Assembly (NCBI RefSeq): GCF_019670005.1
Contig: NZ_AP019784.1
Location: 62,001-126,000, forward strand
Direction: 5' to 3'
DNA from: Methylomagnum ishizawai
GTDB lineage: Bacteria > Pseudomonadota > Gammaproteobacteria > Methylococcales > Methylococcaceae
Length of the DNA stretch: 64,000 nt
Part shown: one piece after another, positions 9,096 to 18,414 of the stretch
Layout: each line of letters begins with the position of its first letter
Numbering within the stretch: position 1 is the first letter of the stretch
Translations under genes and position numbers: made by a program
Notes under the pieces: model-generated
The model's database searches: none
Told to the model about the DNA's origin: nothing
Seen by the model: only the letters and a program-made list of their open reading frames with translations

Positions 9096-10262
9096 ATGAC
9101 CCCATCCCATTCCACCCCCGCCTTGTTCAAATCGTTCTGGATGGCCGGCTTCGAGGGGGCCAGCCATATCAATTCCTCGGGCAAGCGCCTGGACATGGTC
9201 CAGGCCACCCAGCACGACCGGCTGGTGGAGGCGGACTATGCCATGCTGCGCGAGGCCCATATCCGGGTGGTGCGGGAAAGCGTGCGCTGGCATTTGATCG
9301 AGCGCCATGGGCGGTTCGATTTTTCCACCCTCGCGCCCATGCTGCGGGCGGCCAACGCCCAGGGGGTGCAGGTGTTGTGGACCCTGTGCCATTACGGCTG
9401 GCCGGAGGATTTGGAACTGTTCTCGCCGGAATTTCCGGGGCGGTTCGCCCGGTTCTGCGCCGCCGTGGCGGGCTATATCGCCGACCACAGCAATGCCGAG
9501 CCGTTCTATTCGCCGATCAACGAGATTTCGTTCATCTGCTGGGCCGTGTGCCATAGCGATTTGATGTCTCCCTATTCGGTGGGCAGCCATGGCCGCGACG
9601 ACGAACTCAAGCGCCAATTGGTGCGGGCCAGCATCGAGTCGATCGAGGCGGTGTGGGCGGTGGACCCCCGCGCCCGTATCGTCCATGTCGATCCCATCAT
9701 CCATGTGATCGCCCCGCCGGGACGGCCCGATTTGGCGGAGGCGGCGCGGCGGCAGCGCGATTCCATGTTCGAGGCCTGGGATATGCTGCGGGGCTCGCGC
9801 GATGGCGATCTGGGCGGCGCGCCCAAATACCTCGATATCATCGGTGTCAACTATTACCACTCCAACCAATGGGAATACCTGACCAACGACCGTTTGTTCT
9901 GGCACCTGGGCGACCCCCGGCGGGTTCCCCTGCGGGATTTGCTGCGCGAGGTCCACGAACGCTACCGGGTACCGATCATCGTCGGCGAGACCAGCCATGT
10001 CGGCGGCGGGCGGGCGCAGTGGGTCCGGGAAATCGCCGACGAGGTCTGCGCGGCGCGGCGGATGGGGGTGCCCTTGGAAGGCGTCTGCCTCTATCCCATC
10101 GTGGACCGCACCGATTGGGAAAACGACCAGCACTGGCATAACAGCGGCCTGTGGAACGTGGAACCGGACGGGCAGGGCGGGTTGCGGCGGGTGGCCGACG
10201 CGCCGTACCTGGCCGAACTGCTGGCCGCGCAGCGCCGCCTCGCGCAAGAAGGCTGCGTTTGA
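9096..10262 (+). CDS. TIM-barrel glycosidase (clan GH-A, beta-glucosidase-like)
   Basis: 388 residues resembling clan GH-A beta-glycosidases. The predicted acid/base is E143 in YSPINEISF and the nucleophile is E298 in IIVGETSHVGGG. ESVRWHLIERHGRFDF and IIGVNYYHSNQWEY are further barrel-strand motifs typical of GH1-like proteins. The length is shorter than classical GH1 enzymes (about 450), so it may belong to an uncharacterised subfamily. The ATG at 9096 is chosen because AGGAGC stands about 8 bases before it; a GTG at 9072 overlaps the galK stop. There is no signal peptide. It is the last gene of the galactose operon, and a terminal galactosyl or glucosyl substrate is inferred from context. 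Confidence 0.8.
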   Translation: MTPSHSTPALFKSFWMAGFEGASHINSSGKRLDMVQATQHDRLVEADYAMLREAHIRVVRESVRWHLIERHGRFDFSTLAPMLRAANAQGVQVLWTLCHYGWPEDLELFSPEFPGRFARFCAAVAGYIADHSNAEPFYSPINEISFICWAVCHSDLMSPYSVGSHGRDDELKRQLVRASIESIEAVWAVDPRARIVHVDPIIHVIAPPGRPDLAEAARRQRDSMFEAWDMLRGSRDGDLGGAPKYLDIIGVNYYHSNQWEYLTNDRLFWHLGDPRRVPLRDLLREVHERYRVPIIVGETSHVGGGRAQWVREIADEVCAARRMGVPLEGVCLYPIVDRTDWENDQHWHNSGLWNVEPDGQGGLRRVADAPYLAELLAAQRRLAQEGCV

Positions 10263-10320
10263 AGCGGGACTTTCCGGCACCCTTGGAAACCGCGCGATGC
10301 CGGGGCCGGCCCGGTTCCGA

Positions 10321-12207
10321 TCAGATTTCCACCCTCACGTTGATCTCGATGACCTGCTCCGCCGGGATTTGGAAGAAATCCGGGGCGTGGGCGGCGTTCC
10401 GCAGCATGAAGGCGAACAGCTTTTCCCGCCACAGGGCCATGCCGGGGGCGGGCGTGGGCAAAGGCCGCAGGCGGCTGACGAAATAGGACGTGTCCCCAGG
10501 GCCGGAATCCAGCAAGCCGCGCCGCCGGCATTCCTCCAATATCCGGGGGACCGCGGGCAGCTCCATGAAGCCGAACCGGGCGGTCACCTGGAAAAACCCC
10601 AATCCCAAATCCTGGACCGAATAGCGGTCTGCCTCGGGCTCCCTGGGCTGTTCCGTGAACAGGACGACCAGCACGACGACCTCCTCGTGCAGGATTTTGT
10701 TATGCCTGACATTCATCAACAGCGCGTTGGGAATCCCCTCGCCCGGCGCGGCGAGGAAAACGCCCGTCCCGCGCACCCGGCCCGGCATGCCGGGCACCGT
10801 GTCGGCCATGAACCGCTCCATCGACGCCTTCTGCGGATAGAGGCGCTGGAACAAGAGGCTCCGGCCCCTGCGCCAAGTGGACATCACGACGAAAGCCGCC
10901 AGCCCGATGGCCAAAGGCAGCCAGCCCCCTTCAACGACCTTGAGCAGGTTGGCCCCGAAGAACGCTCCGTCGATCACCAGGAAGATACCCACCAGCGGCA
11001 GCAGCAAGGCCCGGTTCCAACCCCAGGCCTGCCGGGCGACCACGTAGAACAGGACGCTGGTCATCAGCATGGTGCCGGTCACGGCGATGCCGTAGGCGGC
11101 AGCCAAGCGGCTGGAACTCTGGAAACCCAGCACCAACACCAGGATGCCGATCAACAGCCAGGCATTGAGGCCGGGCAGGAAGATTTGCCCCCGTTCCGTC
11201 TCGGAGGTGTGGAGGATATGCATCCGGGGCAGGTAGCCCAGTTGGAACGCCTGCTGGGTCAACGAATAGGTGCCGGAGATCACCGCCTGGGAAGCGATCA
11301 CCGTCGCCGCCGTCGCCAGTAGCGCCATCGGCACCTGGGCGGCCTCGGGGAACATCAGGAAGAACGGGTTGCGGGCCGCGCCGGGAACCGCCAGCACGGT
11401 CGCGCCCTGCCCGAAATAGTTGAGCGCCAGCGCGGGCAGGACCAGGCAGAACCAGGCGGCCCGGATCGGCCGCGCGCCGAAATGCCCCATGTCGGCGTAC
11501 AGGGCCTCGGCCCCGGTCACCGCCAGCACCACCGCGCCCAACACCAGCAGCGCCGCGTGCCCGTGCGCCGCCAGGAATTCCACGGCATGCCAAGGGTTCA
11601 GGGCGCGCAGCACCCCAGGATGCTCGGCGATCCTGAACAATCCCATGCCGCCGAGGGCCAGGAACCAAACCAGCATGACCGGCCCGAAGTAGCGCCCCAC
11701 CCCGGCGGTGCCATGGCGTTGGACCGCGAACAGCCCGACCAGCACCGCCAGGGTGGTCGGGATGACGTAGGGCTGGAACAGGGGCGTGGCGACCTCCAAG
11801 CCCTCGACCGCGCTCAGCACCGAAATGGCCGGGGTGATCATCCCGTCGCCGTAGAACAGGGCCGCGCCGGACAAACCGGCCATCACCAGCAGCCAGCGCC
11901 GCCAAGGCGGCCCTTGCAAGGACCGTTGGGCCAGGGCCAGCAAGGCCATGATCCCGCCCTCACCCTGGTTGTCGGCGCGCATGACGAAGGCGACATACTT
12001 GAGGGCGACCACGGACAGGAGGGTCCAGAAGAGCATCGACAGCACGCCGAGGATCACGGGTTCGACCGGGGCGGTCCCGGCGGCGTTCAAGCATTCCCTG
12101 AGGGTATACAGCGGGCTGGTTCCAATATCGCCGAAAACCACACCGAGGGCGGGTAGCGCGAGATGCCTGATCCAGTGGCGATCCGAAGCCGGGGAGTTGT
12201 TTTTCAT
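10321..12207 (-). CDS. kup: Low-affinity potassium uptake protein Kup
   Basis: 628 residues, close to the usual Kup length (about 620). The N-terminus carries the diagnostic GVVFGDIGTSPLYTLRE and the YVAFVMRADNQGEGG loop. About 12 hydrophobic segments fill residues 20-460, followed by a soluble C-terminal domain. It is a KUP/HAK/KT secondary transporter in the inner membrane, taking up K+ probably with H+. It stands alone, convergent with the galactose operon. No trkA or kdp gene is nearby. Confidence 0.95.
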   Translation of the reverse strand: MKNNSPASDRHWIRHLALPALGVVFGDIGTSPLYTLRECLNAAGTAPVEPVILGVLSMLFWTLLSVVALKYVAFVMRADNQGEGGIMALLALAQRSLQGPPWRRWLLVMAGLSGAALFYGDGMITPAISVLSAVEGLEVATPLFQPYVIPTTLAVLVGLFAVQRHGTAGVGRYFGPVMLVWFLALGGMGLFRIAEHPGVLRALNPWHAVEFLAAHGHAALLVLGAVVLAVTGAEALYADMGHFGARPIRAAWFCLVLPALALNYFGQGATVLAVPGAARNPFFLMFPEAAQVPMALLATAATVIASQAVISGTYSLTQQAFQLGYLPRMHILHTSETERGQIFLPGLNAWLLIGILVLVLGFQSSSRLAAAYGIAVTGTMLMTSVLFYVVARQAWGWNRALLLPLVGIFLVIDGAFFGANLLKVVEGGWLPLAIGLAAFVVMSTWRRGRSLLFQRLYPQKASMERFMADTVPGMPGRVRGTGVFLAAPGEGIPNALLMNVRHNKILHEEVVVLVVLFTEQPREPEADRYSVQDLGLGFFQVTARFGFMELPAVPRILEECRRRGLLDSGPGDTSYFVSRLRPLPTPAPGMALWREKLFAFMLRNAAHAPDFFQIPAEQVIEINVRVEI

Positions 12208-12697
12208 GATCCGCTCTTATTGAAATTGAGTATCGCGCGATGGCCGCGGCCCTGGCCGGACCGTGCCCGTACCGGGCGGCATCCCATACCGCCGGGAAGC
12301 GCTCGACCGCCAAGCAGTCGCATCTTTTTCCTGGCCCGGACCAACGCCCTTCCAGCCATTCGCAATCCCGCACCCTGGCCCAGAAGTCCTCCGCCAGGCC
12401 GGACGGCCCCGGAACCAGGAAACCCAGGGGGATGTCCCGTTCCCGCTCGACCCTCTCCCCGGTCGCCAGGGGTGCCCAGCGCATGGGGAGCATATCGCAG
12501 GCCGGGGCCGGGGTGAACCGGCGCTAATCCCCGGTCGGCCTGCCGAACGCGCCCCACAGTCCCGGCGTTTCCTTAACCCAGCGCCCCATCAAGCGCCAGA
12601 TAGCGCGATTGCCTTGGCTAGCGGCGGGCCGTTCCCTGGAACGCGGGACGATGTCTGCTAGAATGCCCGGCCCCCGCTGTTCCGATACCCCGTCGCG
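12208..12697. other. Intergenic region, one doubtful minus-strand frame
   Basis: This separates the divergent kup and ygjP-like genes. A minus-strand frame from an ATG at 12491-12493 has GC-rich, coding-like codons as far as about 12230 (for example DFWARVRDCEWLEGRW), but its stop lies 248 bases inside kup and codon quality collapses at the kup start. It may be a gene remnant. No recognised RNA or repeat was seen. Confidence 0.4.
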
Positions 12698-13213
12698 ATG
12701 AAACCGAACGCACCTTCCAAGTATCTTGCCGGTTATCCGCTGGCCCTGGTGGAGCAAGTCCAGCGCCTGATCGACCAGGACCAGCTGGCCGGGGTGTTGC
12801 TGCGCAAGTACCCGGCCCCCCATGGAGTACGCACCGACAAGGCGCTGTACGCGTATGTCTCGGAGATCAAAAACACCCATCTGCGGAATGCCGGGCCGTT
12901 GAGCAAGGTGATGTTCGACGGCAAGCTCCAGATCATCCAGCATGCCCTGGGCATGCACACCACCATCGCGCGGGTGCAGGGCGCCAAGCTGCAAGCCAAG
13001 CGCGAGGTCCGGGTCGCGTCGGTCTTCAAGGACATGCCCGAAGCGTTCCTGCGGATGATCGTGGTCCACGAACTCGCGCACTTCAAGGCGCGGGACCATG
13101 ACAAAGCCTTCTATCAGCTCTGCCTGCGCATGGAACCCGCCTACCACCAGTTGGAGTTCGATGTCCGGGCCTACCTCAGCCACCTGGATGCCACCGGCCA
13201 GCCACTTTGGTAG
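12698..13213 (+). CDS. YgjP/DUF45-type metal-dependent hydrolase-like protein
   Basis: 171 residues. The zinc-metallopeptidase signature HELAH is at residues 124-128 in [19 protein letters not shown], with a further histidine at 134 that could complete the metal site, as in YgjP/WLM (DUF45) proteins. No signal peptide, so cytoplasmic. The protein is somewhat shorter than E. coli YgjP. The gene is followed 20 bases later by the DUF188 gene and probably shares its transcript. The substrate of this family is not established. Confidence 0.85.
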   Translation: MKPNAPSKYLAGYPLALVEQVQRLIDQDQLAGVLLRKYPAPHGVRTDKALYAYVSEIKNTHLRNAGPLSKVMFDGKLQIIQHALGMHTTIARVQGAKLQAKREVRVASVFKDMPEAFLRMIVVHELAHFKARDHDKAFYQLCLRMEPAYHQLEFDVRAYLSHLDATGQPLW

Positions 13214-13232
13214 TTCCCCCCACTTTGCACCC

Positions 13233-13688
13233 ATGGACCGAACAATGATGATCTGGGTCGATGCCGACGCCTGTCCCGCCGCCGTCAAGAGCATCCTGTT
13301 CCGGGCCGCCGACCGGACCCAGGTGACCGTCACCCTGGTCGCCAATCAAACCATTCCCATCCCACCGTCCCCATACATCAGGTCCATGCGGGTCCAGAAG
13401 GGATTCGACGTGGCCGACAACGAGATCGTCGCGCGCTTCGCGCCCGGCGACCTCGTGGTCACCGGCGATATTCCCCTGGCGGCCGAAGTGTTGAGGAAGG
13501 GCGGCCAGGCGCTCTCGCCGCGCGGCGAAGCCTTCTCGGCGGACACCATCGGCGCGCGCCTGAACATGCGCGACTTCCTCGATACCCTCCGGGCCAGCGG
13601 CATCCAGTCCGGGGGGCCGGGCGCGCTCAAGCCCAAGGATATTCAAGCATTCGCCAACGCGCTGGATAAGTTTTTGGCGCGGCGGTGA
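13233..13688 (+). CDS. YaiI/YqxD family protein (DUF188)
   Basis: About 151 residues. It shows the family pattern [13 protein letters not shown] at the N-terminus, [12 protein letters not shown]-like ([15 protein letters not shown]) and [16 protein letters not shown] in the middle, and [10 protein letters not shown] near the end, a PIN/NYN-like nuclease-related fold of unknown function. Three in-frame ATGs (13233, 13245, 13248) are possible starts; ribosome sites are weak for all. The [10 protein letters not shown] start at 13248 would match many family members better. It probably forms an operon with the YgjP-like gene. Confidence 0.88.
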   Translation: MDRTMMIWVDADACPAAVKSILFRAADRTQVTVTLVANQTIPIPPSPYIRSMRVQKGFDVADNEIVARFAPGDLVVTGDIPLAAEVLRKGGQALSPRGEAFSADTIGARLNMRDFLDTLRASGIQSGGPGALKPKDIQAFANALDKFLARR

Positions 13689-13907
13689 GCCGACAAGATC
13701 GGATATATGCCCGCCGAGCGGCACGGGACATCGAAAAGCCGCGAGCCCTACCTGCCTCCTTCAATCGATTCCCGATAAACCGGCGTATTCCGCTCCCCAG
13801 GGCAACTCGGGGTCCGCCCGGAGGAAGTTCCATCTCCACGGTTTGGCGGTTTTCCCGGTTTGAACAAAGCCGGACCTATCCATGGGTCGGCGCGCGCCGA
13901 CCGGATA

Positions 13908-14375
13908 TCATCCCGGCAGCGGCAAGGCGGTACGGTCGACCACCCGCCGCAGCACGAAACTGGTATGTACCCCGGCCACCCCGGCGATGCGGGTGATCCG
14001 GTTCAAGAGGAGTTCCTGGTACGCCTCCATGTCCCGGACGACCACCTTCAGCTGGTAGTCGGCCTGCTGGCCGGCGATGAGCAGGCATTCCAGCACCTCG
14101 GGGATATCGGCGATGCCGGCCTCGAAATTGGCGAAGCGCTCCGGGGTGTGCTGGTCCATGGAAATGCCGATCAGGGCCATCAGCGTCAGCCCCAGCTTCT
14201 TGGCCTCCAGGTGGGCGCGGTAGCCGACGATCAGCCCGTCCGCCTCCAAGGCCCGCACCCGGCGCAGGCAAGGCGAAGGCGACAGCCCGATGCGCTCGGC
14301 CAGGTCCTGGTTGTTGATGCGTCCGTCGGCTTGCAGCGCTTCCAAGATCATGCGGTCGTAGCGGTCGAGTGCCAT
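13908..14375 (-). CDS. Lrp/AsnC family transcriptional regulator
   Basis: 155 residues. An N-terminal winged helix-turn-helix (LDRYDRMILEALQADGRINN, then LAERIGLSPSPCLRRVRALE at about 28-47) is followed by the RAM ligand-binding domain (about 70-145, with DYQLKVVVRDMEAYQ). Lrp-type proteins form octamers that respond to amino acids. The ATG at 14375 is chosen because GGAGGG lies about 6 bases before it; a TTG five codons upstream overlaps that site. It is divergent from the methyltransferase gene. A 7-bp inverted repeat just upstream could be its own operator. Confidence 0.92.
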   Translation of the reverse strand: MALDRYDRMILEALQADGRINNQDLAERIGLSPSPCLRRVRALEADGLIVGYRAHLEAKKLGLTLMALIGISMDQHTPERFANFEAGIADIPEVLECLLIAGQQADYQLKVVVRDMEAYQELLLNRITRIAGVAGVHTSFVLRRVVDRTALPLPG

Positions 14376-14393
14376 GGATTTTCCCTCCAATTT

Positions 14394-14417
14394 TAATCGG
14401 CAATATTAATCCGATTA
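14394..14417. promoter_or_regulatory. Inverted repeat upstream of the Lrp/AsnC gene
   Basis: TAATCGG (14394-14400) and CCGATTA (14411-14417) form a perfect 7-bp inverted repeat with a 10-base AT-rich spacer, ending 19 bases before the regulator's start codon. Position and symmetry suit an autoregulatory operator. Not confirmed. Confidence 0.4.
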
Positions 14418-14702
14418 GTGCCAAATAGGCGCAATTTGATTGCCGAACCAGCGCATTTTGCATGCAAGAACGCAAGCGCCTGCGGGCTGGAATCGCCTAA
14501 CATGGCTCCGTCATCCCCGTGTCCAGAAGTACCCACCTGCTTACCGGGGAAGGCAACGGCCCCCTCGACGCCAACCCCGTCACCGCCCCGCCCAAGGCCA
14601 TCGTCGGCGGCCTCAACCGGCGCGGAATAACGTGCCAATCCGGGGGCACCATACCCCGCCGTTTAAATCGGCGGTTCCCGTCCACCTTCCATGGAGTTGC
14701 CT

Positions 14703-15464
14703 ATGCCATCATCGAATACCCAACACTGGAACCCGGCGCAATACCGCGAGCATGCCCGGTTCGTCTCCGACCTCGGCATGCCCGTGGTGGATTGGCTGGA
14801 CCCCCGGCCGGGCGAGCGGATCCTCGACCTCGGCTGCGGGGATGGCGCGTTGTCCCTCAAACTGGTGGATAGGGGCTGCGAGGTCGTCGGCGTCGATGCG
14901 AGCGCGGACATGATCGCGGCGGCCCAAGGCCTCGGGCTGGACGCCCGGGTGTTGGATGGACAATCCCTGGCCTTCGACGATGAATTCGACGCCGTTTTCT
15001 CCAACGCGGCATTGCACTGGATGAAAGCGCCGGAGCGGGTGATCGCCGGGGTATGGCGCGCCTTGAAACCGGGCGGGCGCTTCGTCGGCGAATTCGGCGG
15101 CCATGGCAACGTGGCCGTTATCGTCGCGGCGCTCGGATCGGCCCTGGCCGCGCGGGGCATGGCGGTCCCGAACCCGTGGTATTTCCCCCGCCCGGAGGAA
15201 TACCAAAAGCGCCTGGAATCCCACGGCTTCGAGGTGGCACGCCTCGACCTGATTCCCCGCCCCACCCTGTTGCCGGGCGATGTGGGCGGCTGGTTGGAGA
15301 CGTTCGCCCAACCCTACACCGCCGCCTTGCCGCGGGCGGAGCGGCGGGATTTCATCGCCGGGCTGGTCGAGGCCTTGCGCGGCCCCTTGTGCGACGCCAA
15401 CGGCGATTGGTGGGCGGACTATGTGCGCCTACGGTTCTCGGCCACGAAACCGGATGCCGCATGA
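14703..15464 (+). CDS. Class I SAM-dependent methyltransferase
   Basis: 253 residues. Motif I, RILDLGCGDG, is at about 39-48, followed by the acidic ribose-binding loop VVGVDASADMI and a post-motif segment DAVFSNAALHWM typical of small-molecule methyltransferases (Methyltransf_11/25 type, trans-aconitate methyltransferase-like). Soluble, no signal peptide. The ATG at 14703 is preferred because GGAG stands 6 bases upstream; an ATG at 14691 overlaps that site. The substrate cannot be deduced. It is divergent from the Lrp-type regulator, which could control it. Confidence 0.88.
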   Translation: MPSSNTQHWNPAQYREHARFVSDLGMPVVDWLDPRPGERILDLGCGDGALSLKLVDRGCEVVGVDASADMIAAAQGLGLDARVLDGQSLAFDDEFDAVFSNAALHWMKAPERVIAGVWRALKPGGRFVGEFGGHGNVAVIVAALGSALAARGMAVPNPWYFPRPEEYQKRLESHGFEVARLDLIPRPTLLPGDVGGWLETFAQPYTAALPRAERRDFIAGLVEALRGPLCDANGDWWADYVRLRFSATKPDAA

Positions 15465-15662
15465 CCCGGCGGTTTGAACGGCGGGTTTGATAGCGGTTTC
15501 CAGCGCGGCCATCGGGGACCGGCCATCCATACGCCGCCGAACCGCGTCCCCAGCGGAAATCCGGCGGCATCCCTCCCGGCCAAACCCATCCTGTAACCCT
15601 CCGTTCCCGCACCGGCCCGGTCTGCCATAATGATGGCGATCACCATGGGAGCCGGACCGGGA

Positions 15663-16664
15663 ATGAAACACGCCAAAAGCTTGATATGGACAGCCTTGGG
15701 CTTGGCCACTTCCATCGCCGTCGGTGGCGATTGGCTGGACCGCCGCCAGGATCGGGGGAAGGACGACATCGTCCTCTACGGCAACGTCGATATCCGGGAA
15801 GTGGAACTGGCCTTCCGCCAAGCCGGACGGCTGGCGACCCTGGCCGTCGAGGAGGGCGACGCGGTGGAACCCGGCCAAGGGCTGGCCGAACTCGACGCCC
15901 AGCCGTTCCGGGACGCCCTCGCCGCCGCCGAGGCCGGGGAGCGGCAGGCACGGGCCGAATTGGAAAAGCTGCGCCGGGGCTACCGCCCGCAGGAAATCGC
16001 CGAGGCCGAACAAGCCGTCCGCCAAGCCGAGGCCGCGCTGGAATACGCGGCGGGCGAACTCGGGCGGCAGGGCGCGGTGGTCGGTTCCGGGGCCACCACC
16101 CGGCATAGCTACGACCTGGCCCGTTCGGCGCGGGACCAGGCCGCCGCCCAGTGGGCGGCGGCGCGGGCGGTGTGGTCCCTGCGCAAGGAAGGCTACCGCC
16201 GCGAGGATATCGCCATCGCCGAGGCCAAGCTGGCCGGGGCCGAAGCGGCGGTGGCCCAGGCCAGGACGGCCCTGGCCGACACCCGTTTGACCGCGCCCGC
16301 CCCGGCCATCGTCCTCGCCCGCGTCCGCGAGGCCGGGAGCATGGTCAATGCCAGCGCCCCGGTGTATACCCTGTCCCTGCGCGATCCGGTCTATGTCCGC
16401 GCCTATGTGGACGAACCCCATCTCGGACGGGTCGTACCCGGCGCGGAAGTCAGCCTCCAATCGGATTCTTCGGGCAAAATCTACCGGGGCCGGATCGGCT
16501 TCGTTTCGCCCCGCGCCGAATTCACGCCCAAATCGGTGGAAACCACCGAACTCCGTACCGATCTGGTCTACCGCCTGCGCATCGTGGTCGCCAACGCCGA
16601 CCCGGGCTTGCGCCAGGGGATGCCGGTGACGGTCCGGGTCGGCGGCGGCGCGGCGGGCCGTTGA
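15663..16664 (+). CDS. HlyD/YbhG-type membrane fusion protein
   Basis: 333 residues. A short hydrophobic N-terminal anchor or signal (about 7-20) is followed by a biotinyl-lipoyl-like half (VDIREVELAFRQAGRLATLAVEEGDAVEPGQ), a long Ala/Glu-rich coiled-coil hairpin (about 85-205) and the second lipoyl half with a beta-barrel (TRLTAPAPAIVLARVREAGSM). It would act in the periplasm, bridging the inner-membrane transporter and outer-membrane channel. Its stop lies one base before the ATPase gene. Gene order (fusion protein, double ATPase, two ABC-2 permeases, outer-membrane factor) matches ybhGFSR-type multidrug exporters. ATG 15663 is chosen; 15630 and 15645 are alternatives. Confidence 0.9.
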   Translation: MKHAKSLIWTALGLATSIAVGGDWLDRRQDRGKDDIVLYGNVDIREVELAFRQAGRLATLAVEEGDAVEPGQGLAELDAQPFRDALAAAEAGERQARAELEKLRRGYRPQEIAEAEQAVRQAEAALEYAAGELGRQGAVVGSGATTRHSYDLARSARDQAAAQWAAARAVWSLRKEGYRREDIAIAEAKLAGAEAAVAQARTALADTRLTAPAPAIVLARVREAGSMVNASAPVYTLSLRDPVYVRAYVDEPHLGRVVPGAEVSLQSDSSGKIYRGRIGFVSPRAEFTPKSVETTELRTDLVYRLRIVVANADPGLRQGMPVTVRVGGGAAGR

Positions 16665-16665
16665 A

Positions 16666-18414
16666 ATGGAGACGGCACCGCCCCCCGCCGTCGCCGGCAC
16701 CGGCTTGACCAAGTATTTCGGCAAGACCGAAGCCTTGCGCGGCTTGACCCTGGCAATCCACCCCGGCCGCCTGACCGGCTTGGTCGGCCCGGACGGGGCC
16801 GGCAAAACCACCCTGATGCGGCTCATGGCGGGCCTGATGCGGCCCAGCGGTGGCAGCCTCAAGGTCTTGGGCCTGGACGTGGCGCGGGACGCGGCCCGCA
16901 TCCCCGAACTCACCGGCTATATGCCCCAACGCTTCGGCCTCTACGAAGACCTGTCGGTCCTGGAGAACCTGCGGCTTTACGCCCGGCTGCGCGGCCTGGA
17001 GGCGCGGTCGCTCCGGGAACATTTCGACCGCCTGCTGGGCTTCACGCGGCTCGCGCCGTTCACCGAACGGCTGGCCGGGCGCTTGTCGGGCGGCATGAAA
17101 CAAAAGCTGGGCTTGGCCTGCGCCTTGATCGCCAGCCCCCGGCTGTTGCTGTTGGACGAACCGGGGGTCGGGGTCGATCCGGTCAGCCGCCAGGATCTAT
17201 GGCGCATGGTCCATGCCCTGACCGCCGAAGGCGTGGCGGTGGTCTGGGCCACGGCCTATCTCGACGAGGCCGAGCGCTGCGATAGCGTCGTCCTGCTCAA
17301 CGAGGGCAAGATCGAGTTCGACGGCCCACCCGCCGCCTTGACCGCCCGGCTGGCCGAGCGCAGCCTCTGTCTCGCCGCGCCCCGGCAGGACCGCCGCCTG
17401 GTGTTGGCGCGGGCCTTGGACCTGGCCTCGGTCTGCGATGGCACGATCCAGGGCGATTCGGTGCGGGTGGTGTTGCGGCGGGACGCGGGACGCGCCGAAA
17501 TCCAAACCCTGGCGGACGCGGTGGAGGCCGAACTGGTCCCGGTGGCCCCACGGTTCGAGGACGGCTTCATCGATCTCCTGGGCGGCGGACCGGGCGGCAC
17601 CTCGGCCCTGGCCGAACGCTTCGGTCCGGTCGCGCTGGAATCCGGGTTCGCGGTGGAATGCCGGGCGCTCACCCGCCGCTTCGGCGCGTTCCTCGCCGCC
17701 GACCGGGTGGATTTCCAGGTGCGCCAGGGCGAGATTTTCGGCTTGCTCGGTCCCAACGGCGCGGGCAAATCCACCACCTTCAAGATGCTGTGCGGCTTGC
17801 TCAAGCCGAGTTCCGGCGAAGCCCTGGTGGCGGGTTTGAACCTCCGCACCTCGACCAGCGCGGCCAAGAGCCGCCTCGGCTACATGGCCCAGAAATTCTC
17901 GCTGTACGGGCTGTTGTCGGTGCGGCAGAACCTGGAATTCTCGGCGGGCGTCTACGGCCTCGCCGGGGCGGCGAAACGCGACCGGGTCGCGGAGATGATC
18001 GAAATCTTCCACCTCGAAAGCTACCTCAAAGCCTCCCCGGACCAGTTGCCGCTGGGTTATAAGCAGCGCTTGGCCCTGGCCTGCGCGGTGATGCACGCAC
18101 CGCCGGTGCTGTTCTTGGACGAACCCACCTCGGGCGTCGATCCCATCACCCGGCGCGAATTCTGGACCCATATCAACGGCTTGGTGCGCAAGGGCGTGAC
18201 CGTGCTGGTGACCACGCATTTCATGGACGAGGCCGAATATTGCGACCGGGTGGCCCTGATGTACCAGGCCCAGGTGATCGCGCTCGACACGCCCACCGCG
18301 CTGGAACGGCAAGCCGCCCGGCCCGGCCTGGAGCAGCCATCCATGGAGCAGGCGTTCATCCACCTGATCGAAGCCGTGGACGCCGCCGCGGACACCCCAC
18401 GGGGGGCGGCATGA
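16666..18414 (+). CDS. Double ABC-transporter ATPase (YbhF-like)
   Basis: 582 residues with two fused nucleotide-binding domains. Half 1 (about 5-300) has Walker A GPDGAGKTT at about 41-49, signature LSGGMKQK and Walker B LLLLDEPGVGVD. Half 2 (about 325-575) has Walker A GPNGAGKSTT near residue 362, a degenerate signature LPLGYKQR and Walker B LFLDEPTSGVD. The altered second signature is usual for YbhF-type proteins. It powers export through the two permeases downstream. Its stop overlaps the first permease start as ATGA, showing translational coupling. Confidence 0.93.
   Translation: METAPPPAVAGTGLTKYFGKTEALRGLTLAIHPGRLTGLVGPDGAGKTTLMRLMAGLMRPSGGSLKVLGLDVARDAARIPELTGYMPQRFGLYEDLSVLENLRLYARLRGLEARSLREHFDRLLGFTRLAPFTERLAGRLSGGMKQKLGLACALIASPRLLLLDEPGVGVDPVSRQDLWRMVHALTAEGVAVVWATAYLDEAERCDSVVLLNEGKIEFDGPPAALTARLAERSLCLAAPRQDRRLVLARALDLASVCDGTIQGDSVRVVLRRDAGRAEIQTLADAVEAELVPVAPRFEDGFIDLLGGGPGGTSALAERFGPVALESGFAVECRALTRRFGAFLAADRVDFQVRQGEIFGLLGPNGAGKSTTFKMLCGLLKPSSGEALVAGLNLRTSTSAAKSRLGYMAQKFSLYGLLSVRQNLEFSAGVYGLAGAAKRDRVAEMIEIFHLESYLKASPDQLPLGYKQRLALACAVMHAPPVLFLDEPTSGVDPITRREFWTHINGLVRKGVTVLVTTHFMDEAEYCDRVALMYQAQVIALDTPTALERQAARPGLEQPSMEQAFIHLIEAVDAAADTPRGAA

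Noticed and set aside
11960-12493. Minus-strand frame overlapping the start of kup
   Set aside because: Coding-like only upstream of kup; it runs 248 bases into kup out of frame and lacks a ribosome site. Possibly a remnant, not enough for a gene call.
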